Assembly: GCA_963777915.1 (NCBI GenBank)
Contig: CAVZSH010000005.1
Span: 806,001-870,000 of the forward strand
Direction: 5' to 3'
DNA length: 64,000 bases
From: CAVUPF01 sp963777915
GTDB lineage: Bacteria > Actinomycetota > Thermoleophilia > Solirubrobacterales > 70-9
The position numbers and the translations under genes are program-made. Below the pieces are notes generated by a model. That model saw only the letters and a list, made by a program, of their open reading frames with translations. It had not been told where the DNA came from and did not search any database. This document shows positions 41,126 to 48,398 of this stretch, piece by piece; position 1 is the first letter of the stretch, and every line of letters starts with the position of its first letter.

Positions 41126-43039
41126 TCAGACGGACTGGACCGCTACCGTCGGGTGGCTGGATCGAACGGCGCCGAGCCGGCCGCCGTCGCCGCCTTCGAC
41201 GATCACCCGGCAGGGGCGGTGGGCAAGGATGTAGCGGGTCGTCGGCCCGAGCAATCGCTCGTTGCTGGGGGCGTGCTCGGTGCTGAGGTAGATCAGGTCC
41301 GAGCCGCGTTCCCTCGCCTCCTCGACGATCGCCCGTCCCGGGTTGCGGGTGCGGATCAGCTTGACCCGGACCTTCAACCCGCGCGCCCGGGCCTGCAGGC
41401 GGGCGATGTCTAGTGCGCAACGGGCCTCGTACTCCTGCTCCTCAAAGCCCTCCGGCAGCTCGTGCTCGGTAGGGACCTCGAGCACGTAGAGCGCCTCGAC
41501 GAAGGCGTCGGGGTCGACCACGGCGCCCGCCCGGCGCATCGCGTCGGCGTCGATGTCGGTACCGAAGATTGGCACCAGCGCCGAGCGATAGGAGACGTCA
41601 AGGAAGCCCAGCGGGCGCTCCTCCCGCCGCATCCTCTGCAATGCGCGGGGGTCTATCCCGAGGTGGCGCCGGTACAGCAGGTAGCCAGCCAGGCCGAGCA
41701 CGATCCAGGCGGTGCCGATGATCCTCGCCTCGGTGTGCAGGACGACGACGGAGACGAACGCGGCGCCGGTTCCGATCGCGCCCAGCACCGCCGTCAGCGG
41801 GATGTCGGCGCCCCGCCAGCGGACGTTCCAGGGCGCCCGGTAGGGGCGGTAGAGGTCCGGCTGCTTCATCCTCAAGGCGATGATTGAGAGGTGGGCGATC
41901 GTGAAGGAGAGCATCGCGCCGAAGCTGTAGAGGTTGCCCAGGAAGGTGGTACTGCCGGGCAGGATCAGGACCACAGCGATCGCTCCGAAGAAGAGGATCG
42001 TGAACCACGGCGTGTGGAAGCGGGGGTGCAGCCGAGCGAATAGACCGGGCAGCTGGCGGTGCTCGGCAAGCGACCAGGAGAGGCGCGAGATCCCGATCAT
42101 CCCGGCGTTGGTCGCGATCAGCAGGATGGTCGCCGCCAGCGCCCCCACGTAGTACTGCGCCCCGGTCGCCAGGGCACCGTGCAGGTTGAGGGCGGAGACG
42201 ATTCCCAGCACCGGGTCGTTGCTGTAGGTCGTCCCCAGCGCCGTCGTGTAGTGACCTGCCGCGTTCTCGGTGACGGGCAGCGCTGAGAGGGCGACGATCG
42301 AGATCCCCGCGTAGATGGCTAGCACCGCGATCAGGACGGTGTTGACCGCTTTCGGCACCTGCTCGCCCGGGTCGGTTGCCTCCTCTGCCATGTTGGACAC
42401 CGTCTCGATCCCGGTGTAGGCGAGCATCGAGATCGAGACCGCGAAGATCAGCTGGGAGAGGCTCGGGGCGACGCCCAGGTGGACCTGGTCGATCAGCACG
42501 CTCGGGTGCAGAACGAGCACCGTGCCGAGACCGATCAGGACCATCTGGGTGATTAAGTCGAGGACGGCGAGCGCGATGTTCAGCTTCGCCGACTCGCCGA
42601 GGCCGCGGATGTTGACCAGGGCGAGGAAGACGACGACGGCGACGCCGCCGATGATGTCGCCAGGCGCGTGGCTTAAGGCCGGGAAGAAGGCGCCGAGGTA
42701 GTGGGGGACGAAGAAGGCGCTGATTGCGATCGTCAGGATGTAGTCAAGTGAGAGGCCCCAGCCTGCGATGAACGAGATGACCTCGTTGAAGGCGTGGCGG
42801 GCGAAGGAAGATGAGCCGCCCGCCTCGGGGAACATCGCCGCCCCCTCGGCGTAGGTCTTCGCGGTTAGGGCGAAGAGACCGCCGGCGAACATGAAGACCA
42901 CTGGCGTGAGGCCGAGCGCGTGTGCGGCAACCAGGCCGAGGGCATAGTAGATCGAGGAGCCGACGTTGCCGTAAGCCGTCGCGAAAAGGCCCGGCACCCC
43001 GACGGTTTTGCGCAGCCCCCTTGTCTTCAACTGCGCCAT
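41126..43039 (-). CDS. APC-superfamily transporter with C-terminal universal-stress-protein-like domain
   Basis: 637 residues. Residues about 15-470 hold 12 hydrophobic segments of the APC fold (AYGNVGSSIYYALG near 18, SISMLAYTGIETVSNMAEEA near 215). Residues about 485-637 resemble a USP domain (LVPIFGTDID, RGSDLIYLST, TRYILAHRPCRVIVE). This architecture resembles KimA-type potassium importers, which have a cytosolic USP-like domain. It lies 4 bases downstream of a KdpDE-type pair, which fits potassium control, but an amino-acid substrate is equally open. Confidence 0.85.
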   Translation of the reverse strand: MAQLKTRGLRKTVGVPGLFATAYGNVGSSIYYALGLVAAHALGLTPVVFMFAGGLFALTAKTYAEGAAMFPEAGGSSSFARHAFNEVISFIAGWGLSLDYILTIAISAFFVPHYLGAFFPALSHAPGDIIGGVAVVVFLALVNIRGLGESAKLNIALAVLDLITQMVLIGLGTVLVLHPSVLIDQVHLGVAPSLSQLIFAVSISMLAYTGIETVSNMAEEATDPGEQVPKAVNTVLIAVLAIYAGISIVALSALPVTENAAGHYTTALGTTYSNDPVLGIVSALNLHGALATGAQYYVGALAATILLIATNAGMIGISRLSWSLAEHRQLPGLFARLHPRFHTPWFTILFFGAIAVVLILPGSTTFLGNLYSFGAMLSFTIAHLSIIALRMKQPDLYRPYRAPWNVRWRGADIPLTAVLGAIGTGAAFVSVVVLHTEARIIGTAWIVLGLAGYLLYRRHLGIDPRALQRMRREERPLGFLDVSYRSALVPIFGTDIDADAMRRAGAVVDPDAFVEALYVLEVPTEHELPEGFEEQEYEARCALDIARLQARARGLKVRVKLIRTRNPGRAIVEEARERGSDLIYLSTEHAPSNERLLGPTTRYILAHRPCRVIVEGGDGGRLGAVRSSHPTVAVQSV

Positions 43040-43043
43040 GCGA

Positions 43044-43730
43044 CTAGGCGGCGAATCTATAGCCGACGCCGGGGTCGGTGCGGATCAGCCGCTCGCCTTC
43101 GGGTGGTTCGATCTTGCGGCGCAGGTTGGCGACATGGGTGCGCAAGGTCGCGGTGTCCTCGCCGTAGGCGGGCCCCCAGACCTCGGTGAGAAGCGCCCGG
43201 TGGGTCATCAGCCTGCCGCGGTTGCGGAGCAGAGTGCGGAGCAGCCCGAACTCGGTAGGGGTGAGGTGGACCTCCTCACCGTCACGTAAGACCGAGCGCG
43301 CGGCGAGATCGACCCGCAAGCTGCCGACCTCGACTGTCGGCTCTTCCTCACCGCCCGGGGCGCGCCGCATCGCGGCGCGCAGCCGGGCCACCAGCTCACG
43401 GGAGCCGAACGGCTTGGTCACGTAGTCATCGGCGCCCGCCTCCAGGGCGCGGACCTTCTGCTCCTCCTCGCCGACCGCCGAGAGGACAAGGATCGGCATC
43501 TCGCTCCAAGAGCGGAGCTGAGCGCAGACCTCGACACCGTCGCCGTCGGGAAGGACGAGGTCGACGATCGCCGCATCGGGGCTGCGCACGGCGGCGGCAT
43601 CGAGTGCCTCGCGCGCGGTTTCGGTGCCGATCACCTCAAAGCCCGCCTCGCGCAGGACCACCTTCAGCGCGCGGAGGATCTGGGGCTCGTCGTCGCAGAC
43701 AAGGACCGAGCCGCTGCTCGCGACGCTCAA
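43044..43730 (-). CDS. kdpE: KdpE-like response regulator
   Basis: 228 residues, OmpR/PhoB class. Receiver domain 1 to about 120 with acidic pocket CDDEPQ, phospho-acceptor Asp in IVDLVLPDGDG, conserved Thr/Ser and Lys in LVLSAV and DYVTKPFG. The winged-helix domain is about 135-228 (HLTPTEFGLLRTLLRNRG, RTHVANLRRKI, TDPGVGYRF). Overlaps the sensor gene by 4 bases. No kdpFABC pump genes are in the window. Confidence 0.9.
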   Translation of the reverse strand: MSVASSGSVLVCDDEPQILRALKVVLREAGFEVIGTETAREALDAAAVRSPDAAIVDLVLPDGDGVEVCAQLRSWSEMPILVLSAVGEEEQKVRALEAGADDYVTKPFGSRELVARLRAAMRRAPGGEEEPTVEVGSLRVDLAARSVLRDGEEVHLTPTEFGLLRTLLRNRGRLMTHRALLTEVWGPAYGEDTATLRTHVANLRRKIEPPEGERLIRTDPGVGYRFAA

Positions 43731-44932
43731 CCGATCTCCTGAGCAACGGGCACGGGGCGCCCGGCATCGGGCTCAAACGGCAGCTCGATCACGAAGGTGG
43801 TGCCCTGGGCGGGCACGGACTCTGCCCAAACCCGGCCGCCGTTTACCTCGACCAAGCCGCGGACGATCGCCAATCCCAGCCCGGAGCCCTCGTGCGGTCG
43901 GTCATCCGGACGCTGGTAGAAGGGTTCAAAGACGTGATCGAGGTCGCCGGGTGGGATTCCAGGACCGCGGTCCACCACGCGGATCACCACCCGGTCGCCG
44001 AGCGCCCGAGCCCGGACCAGGGACTGCTCGCCGCCGGAGAACCGGATCGCGTTCTCGAGCAGGTTGACGAGCGCTCGCTCGAGCTGGGCCGCGTCGGCGC
44101 GGACGAAGGGGAGCTCGCCGTCTAGTGAGACGCGGACCAATTCGCCCCGCTCGCCCAGGTCCTCGACAGCGGCGAAGACCACCTCCTCGATCGAGCACCA
44201 GTCGAGCCGCGGGTGGGACTGCCCCGCCTCCAGCCGCGAGAGGTCAAGCAGCTTGTCGACCAGGCCGGAGAGCCGGGTAGCCTCGTCGATCACCGCCTTG
44301 GCGAGCAGCCGGCGGTCGTTCGGCTCGATGCCAGGGGAGGTCAGCGCCTCGCCGGCGGCGATGATCGCGGTCAGCGGCGAGCGCAGGTCGTGCGAGACCG
44401 CGCGCAGCAGCGCCGTCTTCACCTCGTCGCTGCGTCGCAGGGCCTCGGTCTCGATCGTCGCCGCCTGCAGCCGCTCGCGGTCGAGCAGAAGCGCAAAGGC
44501 CGCCTGCACGGCCAGGCTTGCCTCGCGCCGCCGCCGCTCCGCCTCGCTCGCCCGCGCCCGCGACTGCTCTGCCAGGGAGCTGGCGATGGCCGCGACCGTG
44601 AAGAAGACGGCAAGGGCGACCCAATTCTCGCCATTGGCGATGTCAAACGTGCCGGTGGGGGGGAGGTGGAAGAAGTTGAAGGCGGCGGTACTGGCGACCG
44701 AGGTGAAGAGGCCGAGCCAGAGGCCGTAGTAGGTCGAGACGATCAGCACCCCGAGCATGTAGACGACGCCGTCAGAGACCGCGGGGGTGATCTGGCGCAG
44801 GGGGTAGATCAGCGCGGTGCAGAGAGCGACGCAGCCGACCGAGACCAACAGGCCGACGACAGGCGAGTCGCGGCGCTTTGAAGTATTGGTAGAGCCTGGA
44901 GCCTCAACCACGAGTTGAGCGTACTCCGGCAC
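43727..44932 (-). CDS. KdpD-like sensor histidine kinase without the N-terminal KdpD/USP domains
   Basis: 401 residues from the GTG at 44932. Four membrane segments form a DUF4118-type sensor (about 30-135, with FNFFHLPPTGTF typical of KdpD). A coiled coil follows, then the H-box AVSHDLRSPLTAI near 205, N-box ALVNLLENAIRFS near 305 and G-boxes DRGPGIPPGD and GSGLGLAIVRGLV. It corresponds to the C-terminal half of KdpD only; the missing USP-like module is instead present on the neighbouring transporter. Confidence 0.88.
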   Translation of the reverse strand: MPEYAQLVVEAPGSTNTSKRRDSPVVGLLVSVGCVALCTALIYPLRQITPAVSDGVVYMLGVLIVSTYYGLWLGLFTSVASTAAFNFFHLPPTGTFDIANGENWVALAVFFTVAAIASSLAEQSRARASEAERRRREASLAVQAAFALLLDRERLQAATIETEALRRSDEVKTALLRAVSHDLRSPLTAIIAAGEALTSPGIEPNDRRLLAKAVIDEATRLSGLVDKLLDLSRLEAGQSHPRLDWCSIEEVVFAAVEDLGERGELVRVSLDGELPFVRADAAQLERALVNLLENAIRFSGGEQSLVRARALGDRVVIRVVDRGPGIPPGDLDHVFEPFYQRPDDRPHEGSGLGLAIVRGLVEVNGGRVWAESVPAQGTTFVIELPFEPDAGRPVPVAQEIG

Positions 44933-44976
44933 GAACTCGCCCCGTCGGGAACGGGAGGCGTTAGGTTCTGCTGCGC

Positions 44977-45624
44977 ATGGGGAGGATCTACGACGCCACC
45001 TGGGGACGCGCCTTTGCCGCGATCTATGAGCGCAGTCTCGAAGCGACCGAAGAAGCGGGTCTGCGGCAGATGCGACGGGACCTGCTGAGCGAGGCGCAGG
45101 GGCAGACGATCGAGCTGGGCGCCGGGACCGGTGCCAACATTGACCTCTATCCGGAGACGGTCGAAGAGCTTGTCCTAGTAGAGCCCGACCCACACATGGT
45201 CCGCAGGCTCCGGTCGAAGCTGAGCGAAGCAGAAAAGCGAGTCGAACTGGTAGAGGCAGCGGCCGAGCGCCTGCCGTTTGAGGACTCCAGCTTTGACACC
45301 GCCGTCTTCACCTTGGTCCTCTGTACGGTTCCCGACCCTGCCGGGGCGCTTGCCGAGACCGCCAGGGTGCTCCGCCCAGGCGGGCGGATGCTGTTCATCG
45401 AGCACGTTCGCTCTGAGGATCCCGGCCTGGCGCGCTGGCAGGATCGCTTCGAGAAGCCGTGGCGATTCCTAGGGGACGGCTGTCATTGCAACCGCGACAC
45501 CGTCGCCGCACTCGAGGCCTCATCGCTGAGCCTGGAGCGGGTCGAGCATGGATACCTGCCGAAGGCGCCGCGCATCCTCAAGCCACTGACGCGAGGAAGC
45601 GCTGTGCTCGCGAGTCGTCAATAA
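44977..45624 (+). CDS. Class I SAM-dependent methyltransferase
   Basis: 215 residues. Motif I is IELGAGTGANIDLYP near residue 45, the acidic loop VLVEPDPHMV follows, LPFEDSSFDTAVFTLVLCTV is motif II, and ARVLRPGGRMLFIEHV is motif III. This resembles the methyltransferase-like 7 / phospholipid-methyltransferase group; substrate unknown. It is the last chromosomal gene before the prophage. Confidence 0.88.
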   Translation: MGRIYDATWGRAFAAIYERSLEATEEAGLRQMRRDLLSEAQGQTIELGAGTGANIDLYPETVEELVLVEPDPHMVRRLRSKLSEAEKRVELVEAAAERLPFEDSSFDTAVFTLVLCTVPDPAGALAETARVLRPGGRMLFIEHVRSEDPGLARWQDRFEKPWRFLGDGCHCNRDTVAALEASSLSLERVEHGYLPKAPRILKPLTRGSAVLASRQ

Positions 45625-45670
45625 CGAGCACAGCGGCGTCGGTTGGCACCTGCGATCCATGTGGATTTCA

Positions 45671-45687
45671 GAGACCCAGGGGGTCTT
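45671..45687 (+). terminator. Probable terminator after the methyltransferase gene
   Basis: Hairpin AGACCC-AGG-GGGTCT with a 6-bp perfect stem plus a G-T pair and a 3-base loop, 47 bases after the methyltransferase stop and 27 bases before the left att site. There is no strong T-run. Confidence 0.45.
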
Positions 45688-45713
45688 GAGGCATTCGGGG
45701 AAATTTCAGACCA

Positions 45714-45741
45714 ATGCACGATAATGGTGGTGTTGTCAACC
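45714..45741 (+). repeat. Left prophage attachment site (attL), dif-like XerC/XerD site
   Basis: 28 bases organised as 11-6-11: XerC-type arm ATGCACGATAA, spacer TGGTGG, XerD-type arm TGTTGTCAACC. The 16-base core GCACGATAATGGTGGT (45716-45731) is identical to the right end. Bacterial dif sites have this 11-6-11 plan, with arms ending in ATAA and starting in TTATG. The diverged XerD arm here (TGTTG instead of TTATG) is predicted to be the phage-derived half. Confidence 0.88.
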
Positions 45742-45748
45742 TGGCGTG

Positions 45749-45757
45749 TGCTATAGG
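45749..45757 (+). promoter_or_regulatory. Possible extended -10 promoter at the left end of the prophage
   Basis: TGC followed by TATAGG forms an extended -10 element about 97 bases upstream of the first phage gene. A -35-like TTGTCA (45733-45738) lies inside the att XerD arm, but the 13-base spacing is too short for it to be standard. Confidence 0.4.
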
Positions 45758-45853
45758 GTGGCGTCATGTTCAAGGCCACCTGGCAAGGGTGTGCATACCG
45801 CGGTGTGTTGGCCTTTCGCGGGCACTCCCTTGCCATGACTTCTGGAGGTTCCT

Positions 45854-46168
45854 ATGCGTACGTCTTTCCCCGTCGAGTTCGACGCGTTCCTGCTTGGTAA
45901 GAGCAGGGAGGCGGGCTCTTTTGAGTCCGACGACGGCACAGTCACTTACGGCGATGCCTACGACTTGAAGTTTGAGTCTGCGGCTGGTTTGACACAGGTG
46001 GTCCGTGTGTCGATCAACCATCTTGACCAGGCGGCCGATTTTGATGTCAACAAGTTGCCGTTGTTCGCGCCGCTTCATGTCGTCGGCGACGTAAGTATTG
46101 GTGACGGTCGCGGGTCGTTTCGAGCCGTGCAGGTCCGACAAGTCGGCGCCACCGCAAAGGCGGCTTAG
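45854..46168 (+). CDS. Small beta-rich protein, candidate phage ssDNA-binding protein (pV-like)
   Basis: 104 residues, no signal or membrane segment. Alternating short hydrophobic strands with charged and aromatic residues (FDAFLLGKSREAGSF, VTYGDAYDLKFES, VVRVSINHLD) are compatible with the OB-like fold of filamentous-phage gene V proteins, which coat the phage single strand. Start chosen at 45854 because GGAGG lies 5 bases upstream. In the circular genome it would be the first gene after the replication initiator block. Functional assignment is by size, fold impression and position. Confidence 0.55.
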   Translation: MRTSFPVEFDAFLLGKSREAGSFESDDGTVTYGDAYDLKFESAAGLTQVVRVSINHLDQAADFDVNKLPLFAPLHVVGDVSIGDGRGSFRAVQVRQVGATAKAA

Positions 46169-46187
46169 TCGGTGGGGTTCACTGGCT

Positions 46188-47036
46188 GTGCGCCTACACG
46201 GCGTCATCGGGAGCTGGTCGCGCTGGATCGTGTTTTGCGCCGTGTTCTGTGCAGCTGCCTTTTCGGCGGCTTCCGCGCAGGCCACTGTGTACACCGAACC
46301 GACGAGCCCGTTCACGGAACCGAGTCTCGGTGTGACGACTCCGACCTTGGAAGGTTCGAAAGCTGGTCTCAATACGTGCGGTGCCAAGCACAGCGGCATC
46401 GAACCGCCGTCCAACACGGAAACGTTCACCGAACTGACTGCGGAGAACACTGCGACGCTTTGTACCGAGCTTTTCAACCTCAACTCGAAGCTGAGCGGCC
46501 GCCTTTTCTGGGTGACTGAGGAAGCTCTCCGTACGCGCGAAGCCGTCGAATCGCTCAAGACCGAATTGGTGAAAGCCCTCGGCTCCGAAGGTACGATCGC
46601 GAAAGACCTGACTGCTTCAGGTGGTCTGAAGGTCAAGGCCGAAGGCACCACGGCGGTGTCCCTAGCCTCGCTCCCAGAACTCGCCACTGGCACCCACTCG
46701 GTCGGCTCCGTGAAGGTTTCCGAACTGCAGGGCGAACCGGCGATTAAAGCGTTGCAGGACGGCACCTGGAAAAGCGTCGGCGCCGCGCTTGAAGGTACGT
46801 CACCTGTCAAATGCACCGAAGGCTGTAGCGGCGGCGGTGGCTCCGGCGAAGTCAAAGTCAGCAACGAACCCGACAAGCCTCAGCTGGAAGTTGTCCAGGC
46901 CGACGAGACGGCCGCTAAAGACGTGGCGGAAACGGCGGGCGAAAACGACCGCGAAGCCCTCTGGTTTCTCGGCGGTCTCGTCGTCGCGCTGGTGATCGGC
47001 TTCGCGATCTACCGCCAGGGGAGCATCCGTGGCTAG
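46188..47036 (+). CDS. Exported single-pass membrane protein, candidate minor virion protein
   Basis: 282 residues from the GTG at 46188, which follows GGTGGGG by 10 bases; the frame opens further upstream, but inside the preceding gene. A signal peptide of about 29 residues ends SAASAQA. The outer region is Thr/Glu/Lys-rich with four cysteines, then a glycine linker SGGGGSG near residue 225, a Lys/Asp/Glu segment, and a C-terminal membrane helix (ALWFLGGLVVALVIGFAIY) before a short basic tail. Glycine linkers and a C-terminal anchor recall phage pIII. No family was recognised. Confidence 0.6.
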   Translation: MRLHGVIGSWSRWIVFCAVFCAAAFSAASAQATVYTEPTSPFTEPSLGVTTPTLEGSKAGLNTCGAKHSGIEPPSNTETFTELTAENTATLCTELFNLNSKLSGRLFWVTEEALRTREAVESLKTELVKALGSEGTIAKDLTASGGLKVKAEGTTAVSLASLPELATGTHSVGSVKVSELQGEPAIKALQDGTWKSVGAALEGTSPVKCTEGCSGGGGSGEVKVSNEPDKPQLEVVQADETAAKDVAETAGENDREALWFLGGLVVALVIGFAIYRQGSIRG

Positions 47037-47277
47037 GGGGCCGTTCAGCGTCGGCGACGTGCTCCTCTGCCGTCCTTTTGTGGGTCAGCCCGGTCGGCCG
47101 GGTCGGCGTCGACTCCGTATCGAGGCCGTTGGTGGCACCCGGGCTCACCCGACCGTCGCCACCCACGACCTGGACACAGAGCAGCTGCGGATTTGGAGCT
47201 GGAGCGGTCTGCAAGAGATCGTCATCGAGACGCAGGTCTCGATGTTCCCTGGCTACGGGGGGACCGATGCGGCGTAG
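47029..47277 (+). CDS. Small phage protein of unknown function
   Basis: 82 residues from a GTG overlapping the previous stop. Compact and beta-rich (GPFSVGDVLLCRPF, RRRLRIEAVGG, QLRIWSWSGLQEIVIE) without signal or membrane segment; an SH3-like small barrel is possible. It overlaps the HNH gene by 11 bases. No known family recognised. Confidence 0.55.
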   Translation: MARGPFSVGDVLLCRPFVGQPGRPGRRRLRIEAVGGTRAHPTVATHDLDTEQLRIWSWSGLQEIVIETQVSMFPGYGGTDAA

Positions 47278-47512
47278 GTGGAAGCGCTGGCGTCGCCGTC
47301 GTTGGTATCGCAACGTCTACCTGCGCTCGGCACACTGGCGGGCCGTGCGTGAGTGGGCTCTTGCGCTCGCCGGCTACCAGTGTGCGGCTCCTGGCTGTAT
47401 GTCGAGAGGTCGCAACCTAGACGTACATCACAGGCACTATCGCCACCTATACGCCGAGCGTCCTGGCGATCTTGAAGTTCTGTGTCGTTACCATCACGAA
47501 AGGCGCAAATAA
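47267..47512 (+). CDS. HNH endonuclease
   Basis: 81 residues from the ATG at 47267. After an Arg/Trp-rich start (RRRWKRWRRRRWYRN) comes an HNH domain: zinc cysteines in CAAPGC near residue 42, LDVHHRHYRHLY with the catalytic His near 55, and LEVLCRYHHER at the end with Cys and His ligands. The basic N-terminus probably contacts DNA. An HNH nuclease is not part of the classical Ff gene set; it may nick or linearise DNA, act against competitors, or be a homing-type passenger. Confidence 0.82.
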   Translation: MRRRWKRWRRRRWYRNVYLRSAHWRAVREWALALAGYQCAAPGCMSRGRNLDVHHRHYRHLYAERPGDLEVLCRYHHERRK

Positions 47513-47631
47513 TGTTGCATGTGGTGCATGGTTTTTGGACTGTCGTGATCTTGGCTTGGTGGTGCGGCCCGGGTGCGCTCCTGATATTCGGCCTTGAACG
47601 TCTCCTACAGTGGCTGTGGGATTTGTCGTGA
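47512..47631 (+). CDS. 39-residue membrane protein
   Basis: Starts at an ATG overlapping the HNH stop (TAATG). Translates as MLHVVHGFWTVVILAWW, then a CGPGALLIFGLERLLQW segment and WDLS at the end: one Trp-rich hydrophobic helix or hairpin. Size and hydrophobicity resemble the small minor coat proteins (pVII/pIX) of filamentous phages. Confidence 0.55.
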   Translation: MLHVVHGFWTVVILAWWCGPGALLIFGLERLLQWLWDLS

Positions 47632-47879
47632 TTAGGTACGGTTGGATAGCCCGCCTCTGGCGCCGTATTCGTCGGCTCCGCGAAGCCGAAGGGTCAGGTC
47701 CGCCCGCCCGCGCCCTCGGGCTAGTGTTGCGTTTGACCCGTCCTCTCCGGCGTGCGCTCGTCCGTCCCCTGCCCGGTGCCTTCATCCCTGGCTCGCCCTC
47801 TCTCGTCCACCCAGCATCGGTTGCTTCTCGCTCCCACGGCTACAGCCCCTCGATTGACGGGGGCTGTAGCCGTGCTTAA
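47628..47879 (+). CDS. Basic 83-residue phage ORF, doubtful
   Basis: GTG start overlapping the previous stop (GTGA), suggesting coupling. The first 50 residues are Arg-rich and amphipathic (IARLWRRIRRLREAEG). The last 15 codons lie inside the 47835-47874 hairpin, which argues against the full-length gene being selected. It may be a real basic peptide with the terminator embedded, or chance. Confidence 0.33.
   Translation: MIRYGWIARLWRRIRRLREAEGSGPPARALGLVLRLTRPLRRALVRPLPGAFIPGSPSLVHPASVASRSHGYSPSIDGGCSRA
47835..47874. terminator. Perfect 15-bp hairpin: bidirectional terminator or phage signal
   Basis: CACGGCTACAGCCCC (47835-47849) pairs perfectly with GGGGCTGTAGCCGTG (47860-47874) across a 10-base loop. 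It sits between the ends of the left plus-strand genes and the minus-strand 58-residue gene, where a bidirectional terminator is expected. Filamentous phages also use long hairpins as packaging signal and replication origin, so it could be one of these on the single-stranded genome. Confidence 0.75.
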
Positions 47880-47886
47880 TCGGGTG

Positions 47887-48063
47887 TTACTTCTTGAAGT
47901 GGATCGCCGCTTGGACCTTGCTGACCTCGTAGGACAGCGCGGCGAAGCCGTATCCGATCGCGCGGAGCTGTTCCTCGTTCGCCAGCGCCTCCTTGAGGTC
48001 GTCGGCGTAGGGGTTGTAGGACTCAAACTTCTCGCGTCGCTCGCTGTTGGTGTTCTCGGGCAT
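47887..48063 (-). CDS. 58-residue soluble protein on the opposite strand
   Basis: Reads MPENTNSERREKFESYN to the end IHFKK, charged, with a helical region LKEALANEEQLRAIGYGF. An excellent Shine-Dalgarno (AAAGGAGGG) lies 5 bases before the ATG, which makes it a real gene despite its size. It is the only minus-strand gene in the prophage and is divergent from the coat operon across a 149-base region, the usual position of a phage regulator. No helix-turn-helix is obvious, so the regulator role is an inference. Confidence 0.7.
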   Translation of the reverse strand: MPENTNSERREKFESYNPYADDLKEALANEEQLRAIGYGFAALSYEVSKVQAAIHFKK

Positions 48064-48154
48064 CGTGCCCTCCTTTCGGTGATTGACGCGGGAGGACAGC
48101 GGACGGGGTATAGGCGGCCTGTCACCGACCGTAGGGAGGGGAACCCCTTGCGGG

Positions 48155-48182
48155 TTGACTTGCCGCCGTCCCGTCCGATACT
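48155..48182 (+). promoter_or_regulatory. Promoter of the phage structural operon
   Basis: TTGACT (48155-48160) and GATACT (48177-48182) with a 16-base spacer, 30 bases upstream of the first small coat-type gene. It lies in the divergent region facing away from the minus-strand gene. Confidence 0.7.
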
Positions 48183-48212
48183 GACTAAGGAAATGCCGCT
48201 GGGAGGGCTCCG

Positions 48213-48356
48213 TTGCTCGTGACGCTACTAGCGACTCTCGCGACGGGTCCTGACGTTGAAGCCTTCAGCGGGGGCTTGCAGGCGATGCTCTACGTGGCAG
48301 TTGCCACCGTCTGCGCCTTCGCCATCCTTGCGTTCATACGGAAGTTTTTCGGATGA
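48213..48356 (+). CDS. 47-residue membrane protein upstream of the major coat gene
   Basis: TTG start at 48213, 5 bases after GGGAGGG (a GTG at 48219 is possible). Sequence begins MLVTLLATLATGPDVEAF, then a membrane helix (MLYVAVATVCAFAILAFI) and basic end RKFFG. It shares the acidic-helix-basic plan of coat proteins but lacks a signal peptide, so it may be a minor coat protein or an inserted assembly factor. Confidence 0.65.
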   Translation: MLVTLLATLATGPDVEAFSGGLQAMLYVAVATVCAFAILAFIRKFFG

Positions 48357-48398
48357 ACCAAGCACAGACAACTAGTCACAGAGAGGAGGTGACACACT

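Noticed and set aside
45625..45760. tRNA gene as integration target
   Set aside because: No cloverleaf-compatible sequence was found; the target is a dif-like site.
45765..45899. 44-codon ORF at the left end of the prophage (starts MFKATWQGCAYRG)
   Set aside because: It overlaps the start of the better-supported gene at 45854, which has its own GGAGG, and its composition is not convincing.
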